A stretch of 64,000 bases of DNA from Campylobacter sp. CCUG 57310 (GTDB taxonomy: Bacteria > Campylobacterota > Campylobacteria > Campylobacterales > Campylobacteraceae). Shown here one piece after another: positions 1 through 11,278 of the stretch. A model generated the notes under the pieces. The model saw nothing but the letters and a program-made list of their open reading frames with translations. It did not search any database and was not told the origin of the DNA. The stretch spans positions 496,001-560,000 of the forward strand of contig NZ_CP053845.1 in NCBI RefSeq assembly GCF_013201975.1, read 5' to 3'. Numbering within the stretch: position 1 is the first letter of the stretch; every line of letters starts with the position of its first letter. Made by a program: the position numbers and the translations under genes.

Positions 1-372
1 GGCGGAAGCGTAAAGTATCTTGGAGCAAGAGATGATGTGGCTAGGCTTCTAAAATCATCTTATATCTTAGCTCTTCCAAGCTATAAAGAGGGCTTTCCAA
101 GAACGGTACTGGAGGCTATGAGTATGGGCAGGGCGGTTGTGGTAAGCGATGTTAGCGGGTGTAATGAGGCTATCATAGACGGAGTAAACGGACTTCTTTG
201 TGAAGTTAAAAATTCCAGCGATCTAGCTAAAAAGATAGAAATTTTGCTTGATGACGAGAGTTTAACTAAAAGGCTTGGGCAAAGTGGCAGGAATATGGCT
301 GTTATGGAATTTGACGAAAAGATAATAGCTAAAAAATACATTGAAGTTTATAGGAAATTTATAGATGTATAG
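1..372 (+). CDS. pglA: Glycosyltransferase family 4, C-terminal part (PglA-like), truncated by the window edge
   Basis: The reading frame is open from base 1, so this is the 3' part (about 123 codons) of a longer gene that starts upstream. The visible part holds the nucleotide-sugar binding half of a GT4 retaining glycosyltransferase, including the typical [15 protein letters not shown] stretch with the E-x7-E motif that holds the donor nucleotide. In the C. jejuni pgl locus the gene directly before pglC is pglA, the GalNAc transferase that adds the second sugar to undecaprenyl-PP-bacillosamine. Position and family agree with that here. The symbol rests on synteny; PglJ and PglH belong to the same family and cannot be excluded from a fragment. 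The 3' end overlaps pglC by 8 bp. Confidence 0.8.
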   Translation, partial: GGSVKYLGARDDVARLLKSSYILALPSYKEGFPRTVLEAMSMGRAVVVSDVSGCNEAIIDGVNGLLCEVKNSSDLAKKIEILLDDESLTKRLGQSGRNMAVMEFDEKIIAKKYIEVYRKFIDV

Positions 373-956
373 GGCGTTTTTTAAAAGATTTTTAGACATT
401 TTGGGCGCTGTTTTTTTGATAACTTTAACATTTCCCATTATGCTTGCAACTGGAATTTTTATATATTTTAAGATTAGTAAAGATGTGATTTTTACTCAGG
501 CTCGCCCGGGACTAAATGCTAAAATTTTTAAGATTTATAAGTTTAAAACGATGAGCGATGAAAGAGATGAGAGTGGAGAGCTTTTAAGTGATGAGGTTAG
601 GCTTAATAAATTCGGCAAAATGATAAGAAGCCTTAGTCTAGACGAGCTTCCGCAGCTTTTTAATGTGCTAAAAGGCGATATGAGCTTTATCGGTCCGCGC
701 CCGCTTCTTATAGAGTATCTGCCGCTTTACAGTGCCGAGCAAGCTAAAAGGCATGATGTGCGCCCCGGTATAACAGGACTTGCGCAGGTTAACGGTAGAA
801 ACGCCATAAGCTGGGAGCAAAAATTTAGATACGACGTAGAGTATGTGCGAAATTTAAGCCTTATTCTAGACGCTAAAATCGCACTTTTAACAATAAAAAA
901 AGTGCTAAAACGAAGCGATATAAATAAGCACGGAGAGGCTACGACGGTGAAATTTG

Positions 957-970
<14 letters not shown>
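365..970 (+). CDS. pglC: Undecaprenyl-phosphate bacillosamine phosphosugar transferase PglC
   Basis: A 201-residue monotopic polyprenyl-phosphate phosphoglycosyltransferase, close to the 200 residues of the C. jejuni enzyme. It moves phospho-diNAc-bacillosamine from UDP to undecaprenyl phosphate at the inner membrane, the first membrane step of N-glycan assembly. An N-terminal hydrophobic re-entrant segment covers about residues 10-35. It is followed by the family signatures KIYKFKTM and [20 protein letters not shown], the latter with the catalytic Asp-Glu pair, and by GPRPLL. The start overlaps the preceding glycosyltransferase and the end overlaps pglD by 14 bp, so the genes are translationally coupled. 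Confidence 0.93.
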
Positions 971-2661
<1,691 letters not shown>

Positions 2662-2662
<1 letters not shown>

Positions 2663-4437
2663 TGTTTAAAGCAACCAAGCTAAAAAGGCTGATATTTTTC
2701 TTAAGCTTTGATATCGCGATATTTGTGGGAAGTTTTTATGCGGCGTATCTGCTTAGATTTAGCGGCGTTATACCTGAATTTTTTAAAACAAGCCTGTATA
2801 TCGCGATGGTTACCGTTGTCTTGCTTAAGCTGTTTTTTATGTGGGTTTTTAAAATTTACAAAGTGCCTTGGAGGTTTTTCGGACTTAATGAGGCTAGGAA
2901 AATTTTCCTTGTGCATATCTGCACGATTTTGGTGTTTTTCGCTCTGTTTTTTAGCTTTTATGATCTCTTTGATCCTTTCCCAAGAAGCGTAGTTTTAATC
3001 GATGCTATCGTATCTTGCTTGCTTGTTGGAAGCTTAAGAATTTTAAAGCGGATGTTTCTTGACTTTTCCAAAAAAGACGACACCAGCAAGCCTTGTATCG
3101 TAATAGGAGCTACTTCAAAGGCGTTGCATGTATTAAAAGGACTTAGGCAAGGATATGCCGATCTTTACGCTACCAGCGTAGTTGACGGCAGAAGCGAGCT
3201 TGTGGGGACTTATTGCGACGGATTTTTGGTGCAACCAAAGAGTAAAATTTCAAGTTTGATAAAAGAATACAACGTAAAAACGGCTATTATCGCCCTTGCT
3301 TTGCCTCAAGAAGAGCTAAAAGAGCTCTTTGACGAGCTTACCGAGTATGGAATTCGCGATATTAAAATTTTCTCTCTTTTTGGAAATGAGCCTATTAAAA
3401 ATATCTCTATTGAAGACCTGCTTGCAAGGAAGCCAAAGGATTTAGACGAAAAAGCCGTAAGGGAATTTTTAGAAGGCAAGGTTGTGCTTGTAACGGGTGC
3501 GGGCGGAAGTATAGGAAGCGAGATTTGCAAGCAGTGTCTGAAATTTGGCGTTAAAAAGCTTATAATGCTTGATCATAGCGAATATAACCTCTATCAAATA
3601 GGCGAGATGACAAACAGCGATAAAACCGTAAGCAAGATGATAAATATCACTAGTTTTGATGAGCTTAAGCCGGTTTTTAGCGAATTTAAACCAGAAATCG
3701 TAATCCACGCAGCAGCCTATAAGCATGTGCCTCTTTGCGAACAAAATCCAAAATCGGCTGTTGAAAACAATATCTTAGGCACAAAATTCGTAGTTGATCT
3801 ATCGCTTGAATTTGGCGTTAAAAAAGTGGTCATCATCTCATCTGATAAAGCCGTTCGCCCGACAAACATCATGGGCGCAACGAAGCGGGTTTGTGAGCTA
3901 TACGCTCTAAATTCAAATTTGGCCGATAAGACCGAGATCGTTTGCGTGCGGTTTGGAAACGTGCTTGGAAGTAGCGGTAGCGTCATACCGAAATTTAAAG
4001 AGCTAATCGCGGCAAATCAGCCGTTAAAGGTTACTCATCCTGATATAACGCGATATTTTATGCTTACTTCAGAAGCTTGCCAGCTCGTGCTTCAAGCAGC
4101 CTCGATAGCCGAAGGAGGAGAGCTCTTTGTGCTTGATATGGGCGAGCCTGTTAAGATAGTCGATCTTGCTAAAAAGATGTTGCTTCTTTCAAACAAAGAG
4201 CACCTAGGCATCGAATTTGTAGGGCTTAGACCGGGCGAGAAGCTATATGAGGAGCTGCTGATAAACGAGGCTGACGCAAGGACGAAATTTGAGTCGATTT
4301 TTGTAACTAAATCTCAAATTTATGATTTAACTAAGCTAAATAACGATATAAAAGAGCTTTTAAATTGCGCTGATATAGCGGGCAAGCTAAAAGAGATCGT
4401 GCCCGAGTTTAATCACGCGCTAAATACGAAAGGATAG
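2662..4437 (+). CDS. pglF: UDP-GlcNAc 4,6-dehydratase PglF
   Basis: A 591-residue membrane-anchored SDR dehydratase of the FlaA1/CapD class, the same size as C. jejuni PglF. It starts the bacillosamine pathway by making UDP-4-keto-6-deoxy-GlcNAc. About four N-terminal membrane segments (roughly residues 10-130) are followed by a linker and a Rossmann domain with the NAD motif [11 protein letters not shown]. The active site [17 protein letters not shown] has Met in place of the usual SDR Tyr, typical of this class. Expected to act at the cytoplasmic face, feeding PglE, PglD and PglC. Confidence 0.94.
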
Positions 4438-4439
4438 AG

Positions 4440-5339
4440 TTGGTTATAAAGGACATTCAGAGGTTTTCGGACATTAGATACAAGGCAAGGGCGTATTTGT
4501 GCTATCTTTTTAGCAGAAATTTGCCAAATAAACTGCCCGGCGTTAGCTTGGAGGCTATAAACAAAGGCTTTGATAAGATAGCTCACGAGATAGAGGAATT
4601 TGACGCGTTTTACGTGCTTGATGAAAACGGCATTCAGCTTGAAAACTCAATCAGCCTAAACCCAAGCTACATAGAGGGCAAGGGCGGAGATAGAAGCAAT
4701 AAGGCTTATTATTATAGGGCCGTTCGCGAAAAGCGCTGCGTGATAACAGATCCGTATCCTTCTACGCTTACTAACGAGCTTTGCGTGACTGCTTCAACAC
4801 CGATATATGATGATAAAAACGAGCTTAAATTTGTAGCCTGCATAGATATCTCGCTTGAAAAAATTCTAAATTTGGCAAGTCCCGGCGCAGTTGAGAGCTA
4901 CTTCGGTAAATTTTTAAAAGTTGTTTATACCGCTTTTGCGATTGCGCTTTTTATGGTGGCTTCGTTTTTGTTTTATTACGGAGTGGAGAGCTTTTTATCA
5001 AAGAGCTTTATGCTTATAAATGTCGAGGAGATGTTTGAATCAACCATCGTTTTAACGCTTGCTTTAGCGATTTTTGATCTGGTTAAGGCGATCTTTGAAG
5101 AAGAGGTGCTTGGCAAGGGCGGGCAAAATGACGATACGGGCATGTATAAGACGATGGTTAGATTTATCGGATCTATCATCATCGCGCTTGCCATAGAGGC
5201 GCTTATGCTGGTCTTTAAATACGCCATAACCGCGCCTGATCACATCATCAACGCTATTTACTTAATAGGCGGCGTTGCTATGCTTATGATAGCGCTGAGC
5301 GTCTATCTTGCCGTTGTTAGGCAAAAGAGCGGGCAATGA
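4440..5339 (+). CDS. pglG: PglG-like membrane protein with an extracytoplasmic sensor-like domain
   Basis: A 299-residue integral membrane protein at the position of C. jejuni pglG, whose function is not established. The first 140 residues look like a small PAS/Cache-type domain (LENSISLNPSYIEGKGGD, a YYYRAVREKR helix and TASTPIYDDK ending in a strand), as in chemoreceptor ligand domains. Four to five hydrophobic segments follow between about residues 160 and 295. The start is taken as TTG at 4440, 2 bp after pglF, with AAGGA upstream. The end overlaps hisH by 4 bp. I infer a sensory or regulatory rather than enzymatic role, with low certainty. Confidence 0.75.
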   Translation: MVIKDIQRFSDIRYKARAYLCYLFSRNLPNKLPGVSLEAINKGFDKIAHEIEEFDAFYVLDENGIQLENSISLNPSYIEGKGGDRSNKAYYYRAVREKRCVITDPYPSTLTNELCVTASTPIYDDKNELKFVACIDISLEKILNLASPGAVESYFGKFLKVVYTAFAIALFMVASFLFYYGVESFLSKSFMLINVEEMFESTIVLTLALAIFDLVKAIFEEEVLGKGGQNDDTGMYKTMVRFIGSIIIALAIEALMLVFKYAITAPDHIINAIYLIGGVAMLMIALSVYLAVVRQKSGQ

Positions 5340-5956
5340 GCTCAAATATCGGTATCATCGACTACGGAGCAGGAAATTTACAAAGCGTTGTAAATGCTTT
5401 TAAATTCGTAGGCTTTGAGGCTAAATTAGTAAAAAATGCCGATGAATTAGCTAAATTTGATAAGGCTGTTTTACCCGGAGTCGGGGCGTTTGGCTTAGCG
5501 ATTAATAGATTAAAAGAGCTTAGTATGGATGAAGCGATAAAGGAATTTGTCAAAAGCGGCAAGCCTTTTTTGGGAATTTGCCTTGGCATGCAGCTTTTAT
5601 TTGATGAGAGCGATGAATTTGGCGTTAGCAAGGGACTTGGGCTTATAAGCGGGAGGGTTAAGAAATTTAACGAGGCGGAATTTAAAACTCCTCTTAAGAT
5701 CCCCCATATCGGTTGGAATGGTTTAAATTTCACTCGCCAAACTGCTTTAAATGCGAATTTAGGCGCAAGCGAGTATCTTTACTTCGTGCATAGCTATCAC
5801 GTGGTTTGCGAGCCGAAATTCGTTCTTGCGACGAGTGAGTACGGATATGAGTTTATAAGTGCGGTTTGCGCGGATAATATTTACGGATTTCAGCCTCATC
5901 CTGAAAAAAGCAGCGACGCGGGGCTTAAAATTTTACGAAATTTCGGGAGGTTGTGA
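5336..5956 (+). CDS. hisH: Imidazole glycerol phosphate synthase, glutaminase subunit HisH
   Basis: A class I glutamine amidotransferase of 206 residues that supplies ammonia to HisF in histidine synthesis. The nucleophile is C82 in [11 protein letters not shown] and the His/Glu pair is H188/E190 in FQPHPEKS. It is followed directly by hisA, so a histidine role is much more likely than a sugar-amidation role (some Campylobacter carry HisH-like partners of PseA in glycan loci). No hisF is visible in this window. It overlaps pglG by 4 bp and hisA by 1 bp. Confidence 0.9.
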   Translation: MSSNIGIIDYGAGNLQSVVNAFKFVGFEAKLVKNADELAKFDKAVLPGVGAFGLAINRLKELSMDEAIKEFVKSGKPFLGICLGMQLLFDESDEFGVSKGLGLISGRVKKFNEAEFKTPLKIPHIGWNGLNFTRQTALNANLGASEYLYFVHSYHVVCEPKFVLATSEYGYEFISAVCADNIYGFQPHPEKSSDAGLKILRNFGRL

Positions 5957-6666
5957 TGGAAATTTTTCCTGCTATCGATCTAAAAGAAGGCAAGGCGGTA
6001 AGACTTAGCAAGGGGGATATGGCAACTGCTAAAATTTACTCCAATAATCCTGAAGAGCTTGCGAAAGAATTTGAAAATTTGGGTGCAAAATGGCTTCATG
6101 TAGTTGATCTAGACGGAGCTTTTGCCGGAGAAGCGATAAACCTAAAAACTGTTGAAAAGATAGCGAGTGCTACGAATTTAAAGATCCAGCTAGGCGGAGG
6201 AATCCGCACAAAAGAGCGTATAAAAAGTTATCTTGACAGCGGAATTTCAAGAGTTATTTTGGGATCAATCGCGCTTAAAAATCCAAATTTCGTAAAAGAA
6301 GTGGCTAAAATTTACCCGGTAGCAATCGGCATAGACGCATTAAACGGCTATGTGGCGACTGAGGGCTGGGCTGACGTGTCAAATATGAAAGCGACCGATC
6401 TTGCGCGTGAATTTGCAGGAGCGGGAGCTGAAGCGATAATTTGCACCGATATCAGCAAAGACGGAATGCTTGAGGGCGTAAATGTAAAATTTACAAAAGA
6501 GATAGCTCTAGCTAGCGGCATAGACACGATAGCAAGCGGTGGCGTTAAGGATTTAAATGACATAACCTCACTTAAAGAGGCGGGAGGAATCTACGGCGTG
6601 ATAATAGGCAAGGCTTATTACGAAGGAAGGATTGATTTAAAAGAGGCTTTCAGACTTGCAAGATAA
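5956..6666 (+). CDS. hisA: Phosphoribosyl-ProFAR isomerase HisA
   Basis: A TIM-barrel ketol-isomerase of 236 residues for histidine synthesis. The two catalytic aspartates are D8 (FPAIDLKEG) and D127 (AIGIDALNG). The phosphate-binding loops GGGIRT and ASGGVKDL mark the two half-barrels. ATG at 5956 overlaps the hisH stop by one base (TGATG); a GTG one codon earlier is possible. It ends the pgl-his run, and a promoter-like sequence separates it from cheY. Confidence 0.93.
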   Translation: MEIFPAIDLKEGKAVRLSKGDMATAKIYSNNPEELAKEFENLGAKWLHVVDLDGAFAGEAINLKTVEKIASATNLKIQLGGGIRTKERIKSYLDSGISRVILGSIALKNPNFVKEVAKIYPVAIGIDALNGYVATEGWADVSNMKATDLAREFAGAGAEAIICTDISKDGMLEGVNVKFTKEIALASGIDTIASGGVKDLNDITSLKEAGGIYGVIIGKAYYEGRIDLKEAFRLAR

Positions 6667-6691
6667 CGTTTAAAGTTTATTTAAACAAAAA

Positions 6692-6703
6692 TTTTGATAA
6701 AAT
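6692..6703 (+). promoter_or_regulatory. Candidate sigma-70 promoter for cheY
   Basis: TTTTGATAAAAT lies 28 bp before the cheY GTG in a 64-bp AT-rich gap. Campylobacter promoters rely on the -10 element, here TAAAAT, and lack a strong -35. The same TTTGATAAAAT string occurs before the prophage regulator near 32810. Assigned by pattern only. Confidence 0.4.
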
Positions 6704-6730
6704 GGGGCAAATTTAAAAAAGGATGTTATT

Positions 6731-7096
6731 GTGAAAATTTTGGTAGTAGATGATAGTTCTACAATGAGAAGAATTATAAAAAATACCCTTCAAAGGCTCG
6801 GACACGCTGATATTTTAGAGGCTGAGCACGGAGTTGAAGCTTGGCAAATTCTTGGTCAAAATGACGATATAGCAATACTGATAACAGATTGGAACATGCC
6901 TGAAATGAACGGGCTTGAACTTGTAAAAAAAGTGCGTGCAGAGCAAAAATATATCGACATGCCTATAATCATGGTTACTACAGAAGGCGGTAAAGCCGAG
7001 GTTATAACTGCTCTAAAAGCGGGCGTAAATAACTATATCGTTAAGCCTTTTACGCCGCAAGTATTAAAAGAGAAGCTTGAAGACGTTCTTGGCTAA
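6731..7096 (+). CDS. cheY: Chemotaxis response regulator CheY
   Basis: A single-domain receiver of 121 residues. Phosphoacceptor D53 sits in ITDWNMPEMNG, the acidic pair is D7/D8, the switch Thr is in MVTTEGG (83-84), and K105 is in YIVKPF. It carries the phosphorylation signal from CheA to the flagellar motor. The start is GTG with AAAAAAGGA a few bases upstream. Its stop overlaps the prmA ATG by one base. cheY-prmA-ftsH is the same order as in C. jejuni. Confidence 0.95.
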   Translation: MKILVVDDSSTMRRIIKNTLQRLGHADILEAEHGVEAWQILGQNDDIAILITDWNMPEMNGLELVKKVRAEQKYIDMPIIMVTTEGGKAEVITALKAGVNNYIVKPFTPQVLKEKLEDVLG

Positions 7097-7932
7097 TGCA
7101 AAATTCCGCTTTAAAAGATAAATTTTACGAACTTACCGTAGTTTCAAAAAGCTCTTACGAGCTTTTGCGCGATCTTGTTTTTTCGTTTGGTATAACTTGT
7201 ATTGAAGAGATTAAAGACGGCTTTATAATTCGCGATGAAAACGAGCTTGACGAGATAGAATTCGGTTTAAAAGAATTTGCTAAAAGGCTTGAAAAGTTAG
7301 GGCGTAACGTTGATCTTGAGATAAATTTACAAACAAAAGAGAACAAAGACTGGATAAACGAATACAAAAGAAACATCAAGCCTATTTTAATAGATAAAAT
7401 TTATATACATCCAAGCTGGGAAGAGCCAAAAGACGGTTTTACTAACATCATAATCGATCCGGCTCTTGCCTTTGGTTCTGGACATCACGAGAGCACTAAC
7501 GCTTGCGTGGGATTTTTACAAAAATATGCCAAAAGCGACATGAAAGCTGTAGACGTGGGATGTGGAAGTGGGATATTAAGTATAGTTATGGCAAAGCTTG
7601 GGTGTGTGGTTGATGCTTGCGATACGGATGAACAAGCCATAGATAGTTCAAAACAAAACGCCGATCTTAACGGCGTTAAGATAAATAAAATTTGGACCGG
7701 CTCTATATCGAATTTGGATGAAAAGTATGACGTGGTAGTTGCAAATATAATAGCCGACGTTATTTTAATATTAAAAAATGATTTGATAAAATTACTTCAA
7801 AATGGCTCTTATCTTATTTTAGCGGGTGTGCTTGATAAGTATAAAGAGCGAATTTTAGATGCTTTCTCGTCGCTTAAGCTTGTTGAGAGCAAGAGCGAAA
7901 ACGAGTGGAGCAGCTTTGTATTTCAAAAATAG
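7096..7932 (+). CDS. prmA: Ribosomal protein L11 methyltransferase PrmA
   Basis: A class I SAM methyltransferase of 278 residues that trimethylates ribosomal protein L11. SAM motif I is VDVGCGSGI (residues 152-160). The DPALAFGSGHHEST loop before it and VVANIIADV after it match the PrmA pattern. A less conserved N-terminal substrate-binding domain covers about residues 1-95. It follows cheY with a one-base overlap. Confidence 0.92.
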   Translation: MQNSALKDKFYELTVVSKSSYELLRDLVFSFGITCIEEIKDGFIIRDENELDEIEFGLKEFAKRLEKLGRNVDLEINLQTKENKDWINEYKRNIKPILIDKIYIHPSWEEPKDGFTNIIIDPALAFGSGHHESTNACVGFLQKYAKSDMKAVDVGCGSGILSIVMAKLGCVVDACDTDEQAIDSSKQNADLNGVKINKIWTGSISNLDEKYDVVVANIIADVILILKNDLIKLLQNGSYLILAGVLDKYKERILDAFSSLKLVESKSENEWSSFVFQK

Positions 7933-7946
7933 TTTTAAGGGACATA

Positions 7947-9911
7947 ATGAATAATAAAAGATTTAATGACGATAGAAATTTAAACAATAACAATGGCGGA
8001 AATAATTTTTTCAATAAAAATCCGATTTTTATTTTTGCCATTTTTGCAATTGTTATAATTTTGGTTTTTAGAAGTTTTACAGGTGGTATGGATATGGGTA
8101 CGAGCTCTCTTGGAGGCGCGGCAACGACGAAAAACGTATCATATTCTGATCTAAAAGAGATGATAAAAAACAAGCAAGTATCTCAAGTAGGAATCGCTGA
8201 AACTTCTATTAAGGCTGTGGCTAATATGGGTGACGGCAAAGCCGTTTATATAGCAAAAAGAGTAAGCGATCCTACATTGGTTCCTCTTCTTGAGGAAAAT
8301 AAAATTCCTTACGGCGCATATAGCGAAACAAATTGGTTTAGCGAACTGCTGTTTTCGTGGGTGCTTCCTATATTTATATTTTTTGGAATTTGGATGTTTC
8401 TTGCAAGTAGAATGCAAAAAAATATGGGCGGAGGCATACTTGGAATGGGAAGCTCTAAAAAGCTTGTAAATTCCGAAAAACCAAAGGTTAAATTTACCGA
8501 CGTCGCAGGTGTTGAGGAGGCTAAAGATGAGGTTAAGGAGATTGTTGATTTCTTAAAGCATCCCGATAGATATATAAATTTAGGAGCTAAAATTCCAAAA
8601 GGCGTGCTTTTGGTTGGACCTCCAGGCACCGGTAAAACTCTTTTAGCAAAAGCGGTTGCAGGAGAGGCTGATGTGCCGTTTTTCTCGGTATCAGGATCTA
8701 GTTTTATAGAGATGTTTGTGGGTGTTGGCGCAAGTCGCGTTAGGGATCTTTTTGAAAATGCTAAAAAAGAAGCGCCTGCTATAGTTTTTATAGACGAGAT
8801 AGACGCTATAGGCAAAAGCCGTGCGGCAAGCGGAATGATAGGCGGAAACGATGAGAGAGAACAGACTCTAAACCAGCTTTTAGCCGAGATGGACGGCTTT
8901 AGCTCGGACGCTTCGCCTGTTATAGTTTTGGCTGCGACAAACCGCCCTGAAGTGCTTGATGCTGCACTTTTAAGACCGGGAAGATTTGACAGGCAAGTGC
9001 TTGTAGACAAGCCTGATTTTAAGGGTAGAATTGATATTTTACGTGTTCACATGAAGGATATTAAGCTTGATTCAAAAGCCGATATTGAAGAGATTGCTCG
9101 TATGACGGCAGGTCTTGCGGGAGCGGATCTAGCAAATATCATAAATGAAGCCGCACTTCTGGCGGGAAGAAAAGAGAAAAATTACGTAGAGCAAAAAGAT
9201 CTGGTTGAAGCCGTAGAAAGAGCCATAGCCGGACTTGAGAAGAAATCAAGACGTATAAATCCAAAAGAAAAGCGTATAGTTGCGTATCATGAAAGCGGTC
9301 ATGCGCTGATTTCAGAAACCACTAAAGGTGCCGATAAAGTAACGAAAGTTTCTATCATACCTCGCGGACTTGCCGCTCTTGGGTACACTCTAAATACTCC
9401 TGAAGAGAATAAATTTATGATGCAGCGTCATGAGTTAATCGCTCGTGTTGATGTGCTTTTAGCAGGCAGGGCGGCTGAAGAGGTGTTTATCAAAGAAATT
9501 TCAACTGGTGCGGGAAATGATCTAGAAAGAGCAACCGATATACTAAAAGCTATGGTTTCGATGTATGGCATGAGTGAAGTTGCGGGTCTTATGGTGCTTG
9601 AAAAACAAAGAAATACATTCTTAACTGGTGGTCAGAGCATAAAAGACTATAGCGATAAGATGGCTGAAAAGGTCGATGAATTCGTTAAGAGCACTCTTGA
9701 AAACAGATACAAAGAGGTTCTTGATACTCTTAGGCTTTATGAAGGTGCGATAGAAAAGATGGTTGAAGCGCTTTATGAGGAAGAGACCATTGAGGGTGCT
9801 AGGGTTAGATTGATTATAGAAGAGTATGAGAAGGAAAAAGGCTTACCTACTCGTCTTGTAAATTTACAAGAGGCTAAAGAGGAAGAGCATAAGGCAAATT
9901 CCAAAGAATAG
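7947..9911 (+). CDS. ftsH: ATP-dependent zinc metalloprotease FtsH
   Basis: A 654-residue membrane AAA+ protease for quality control of membrane and some soluble proteins. An Asn-rich N-terminal tail (residues 1-25) precedes TM1 (about 26-44), an extracytoplasmic domain and TM2 (about 135-153). The AAA module has Walker A GPPGTGKT (224-231), Walker B IVFIDEIDAIG and an SRH arginine region. The zinc site is HESGH in VAYHESGHAL. ATG at 7947 with AAGG seven bases upstream is chosen over an upstream in-frame start inside prmA. Confidence 0.96.
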   Translation: MNNKRFNDDRNLNNNNGGNNFFNKNPIFIFAIFAIVIILVFRSFTGGMDMGTSSLGGAATTKNVSYSDLKEMIKNKQVSQVGIAETSIKAVANMGDGKAVYIAKRVSDPTLVPLLEENKIPYGAYSETNWFSELLFSWVLPIFIFFGIWMFLASRMQKNMGGGILGMGSSKKLVNSEKPKVKFTDVAGVEEAKDEVKEIVDFLKHPDRYINLGAKIPKGVLLVGPPGTGKTLLAKAVAGEADVPFFSVSGSSFIEMFVGVGASRVRDLFENAKKEAPAIVFIDEIDAIGKSRAASGMIGGNDEREQTLNQLLAEMDGFSSDASPVIVLAATNRPEVLDAALLRPGRFDRQVLVDKPDFKGRIDILRVHMKDIKLDSKADIEEIARMTAGLAGADLANIINEAALLAGRKEKNYVEQKDLVEAVERAIAGLEKKSRRINPKEKRIVAYHESGHALISETTKGADKVTKVSIIPRGLAALGYTLNTPEENKFMMQRHELIARVDVLLAGRAAEEVFIKEISTGAGNDLERATDILKAMVSMYGMSEVAGLMVLEKQRNTFLTGGQSIKDYSDKMAEKVDEFVKSTLENRYKEVLDTLRLYEGAIEKMVEALYEEETIEGARVRLIIEEYEKEKGLPTRLVNLQEAKEEEHKANSKE

Positions 9912-10544
9912 ATGATGCAAAGTACGAAAATAATCGCTAAAGAGGGCTATAAATATCTGCTAATTTTTGGGATTTTATTTCTCATAGCGATTGTTTTTGG
10001 TGAATTTGAGTGGCTGTTTTTTGTTATTTTGCTAATTATTTTATTTTTATTCAGAGAGCCAAATAGTGCTATAAGCAGCAATGATGAATTTGCTATCTTA
10101 AGCCCTATAGACGGCAAGATAATAAGCATAGAGAAAATTTCATATTTTGATACCGAATGCACACAGATAGTGATTTGCAAGACTATCTTTGGTGCAGGAG
10201 CCATAAAAGCTCCTTGCGATATGAATTTGGTGGAATTTAAGCAAAGGCATGGGCTTTTTTTGTGTAGCTTTATGAAAGCTGCAAATTTCTTAAACGAAAG
10301 AGCTCTTTATATAGCCGTAAAAAGTAAAAATAAAATAGCTTTAAGGCTTATTAGCGGTGCTATGAGCAGGAATTTATACGCTGAAAAATTTGATAGTATC
10401 AAAGCGGGTGAAAAATTTGGCTTTATGAGCGACGGGAAAGTGGCACTTATACTGCCTGCAAATACGCGTATAAGCGTAGTTGTGGGAGAGCGCTTGAAGG
10501 CTTCAAGTCTAATAGGATTTTTTAACTATGAGGGTAAGAGATGA
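9912..10544 (+). CDS. Phosphatidylserine decarboxylase-like membrane protein lacking the usual Gly-Ser cleavage site
   Basis: A 210-residue protein in the position where C. jejuni has a PSD-related protein (Cj1115c, from memory). Two N-terminal membrane segments (about residues 13-48) are followed by a PSD-like fold with LSPIDGKI and a C-terminal stretch GEKFGFMSDGKVALILP. In short-form decarboxylases that stretch carries FGS, where Gly-Ser self-cleavage makes the pyruvoyl cofactor; here the aligned residues are DGK, with no Ser. It may therefore be inactive as a decarboxylase or do something else. The neighbour pssA makes phosphatidylserine. ATG at 9912 or 9915 is equally possible. Confidence 0.65.
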   Translation: MMQSTKIIAKEGYKYLLIFGILFLIAIVFGEFEWLFFVILLIILFLFREPNSAISSNDEFAILSPIDGKIISIEKISYFDTECTQIVICKTIFGAGAIKAPCDMNLVEFKQRHGLFLCSFMKAANFLNERALYIAVKSKNKIALRLISGAMSRNLYAEKFDSIKAGEKFGFMSDGKVALILPANTRISVVVGERLKASSLIGFFNYEGKR

Positions 10545-11278
10545 TGGGCGGCGATAAACTTAAGCTTATGTATATATTTCCGAATTTATTTACGGCGGCT
10601 AGCGCATTTTTGGGTGTTATTAGCATAATTGCTTCTGTTAACGGACAGTATTTTAAGGCGATATCTTATATCGTTCTTTCTCTTATACTTGACGGACTTG
10701 ACGGTCGCGTCGCTAGACTTACCAAGACTACTTCAAAATTCGGAGTAGAATTTGACAGCCTTGCCGATATAGTTGCCTTTGGTGTGGCTCCCGCTATGCT
10801 TTTTTATTTTTCGGTGGGTCAAAATTTCGGTCGATTAGGCTCTCTTATAGCGGCACTTTTTGTAGTGTTTGGCGCTATCAGGCTTGCTAGGTTTAACGTA
10901 ATGACAGGCAGCTCCGAGCCTTCTGTTTTTATCGGACTTCCTATACCTACGGCTGCTATAGTTAGCGCATTTTGGGTCGGACTTAGTTTGGAGTATGAAT
11001 TTAGTGCAAATTCAAAATGGTTTTTGCTTATTTTACAAGCTGTATTAGCAATCCTTATGGTAAGCAATATCCGCTACCCTAGCTTTAAAAAGCTTGATCT
11101 AAAAAAGACAAATTCTTTAAAAATTTTAACTCTACTCATAATAGTCTGTTCGCTTCTTTATATCTATCCTATCGAAGCTCCAACGGCGTTAATGAGTATT
11201 TATGTTTTTTATGGTATAGTTCGGTTTGTTTATATGTTTATCATAAAAAATCCAAAATTTAAAAAGGAGAGCGAATGA
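10541..11278 (+). CDS. pssA: CDP-diacylglycerol-serine O-phosphatidyltransferase PssA
   Basis: A 245-residue multi-pass CDP-alcohol phosphatidyltransferase that makes phosphatidylserine. The complete family motif D-G-x2-A-R-x8-G-x3-D-x3-D is present at residues 54-76 (DGRVARLTKTTSKFGVEFD followed by SLAD). About seven hydrophobic segments are visible. It overlaps the PSD-like gene by 4 bp, consistent with a phosphatidylethanolamine pathway pair, and overlaps the leader ORF downstream by 4 bp. Confidence 0.93.
   Translation: MMGGDKLKLMYIFPNLFTAASAFLGVISIIASVNGQYFKAISYIVLSLILDGLDGRVARLTKTTSKFGVEFDSLADIVAFGVAPAMLFYFSVGQNFGRLGSLIAALFVVFGAIRLARFNVMTGSSEPSVFIGLPIPTAAIVSAFWVGLSLEYEFSANSKWFLLILQAVLAILMVSNIRYPSFKKLDLKKTNSLKILTLLIIVCSLLYIYPIEAPTALMSIYVFYGIVRFVYMFIIKNPKFKKESE

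Noticed and set aside
5336..6666. HisH as a PseA-type sugar amidation partner
   Set aside because: It is directly coupled to a clear HisA with both catalytic aspartates, which favours histidine synthesis.
8309..9010. A 233-codon frame antisense to ftsH
   Set aside because: It is the complement of strongly conserved AAA+ coding sequence with Ser/Pro-rich composition and no start signal.
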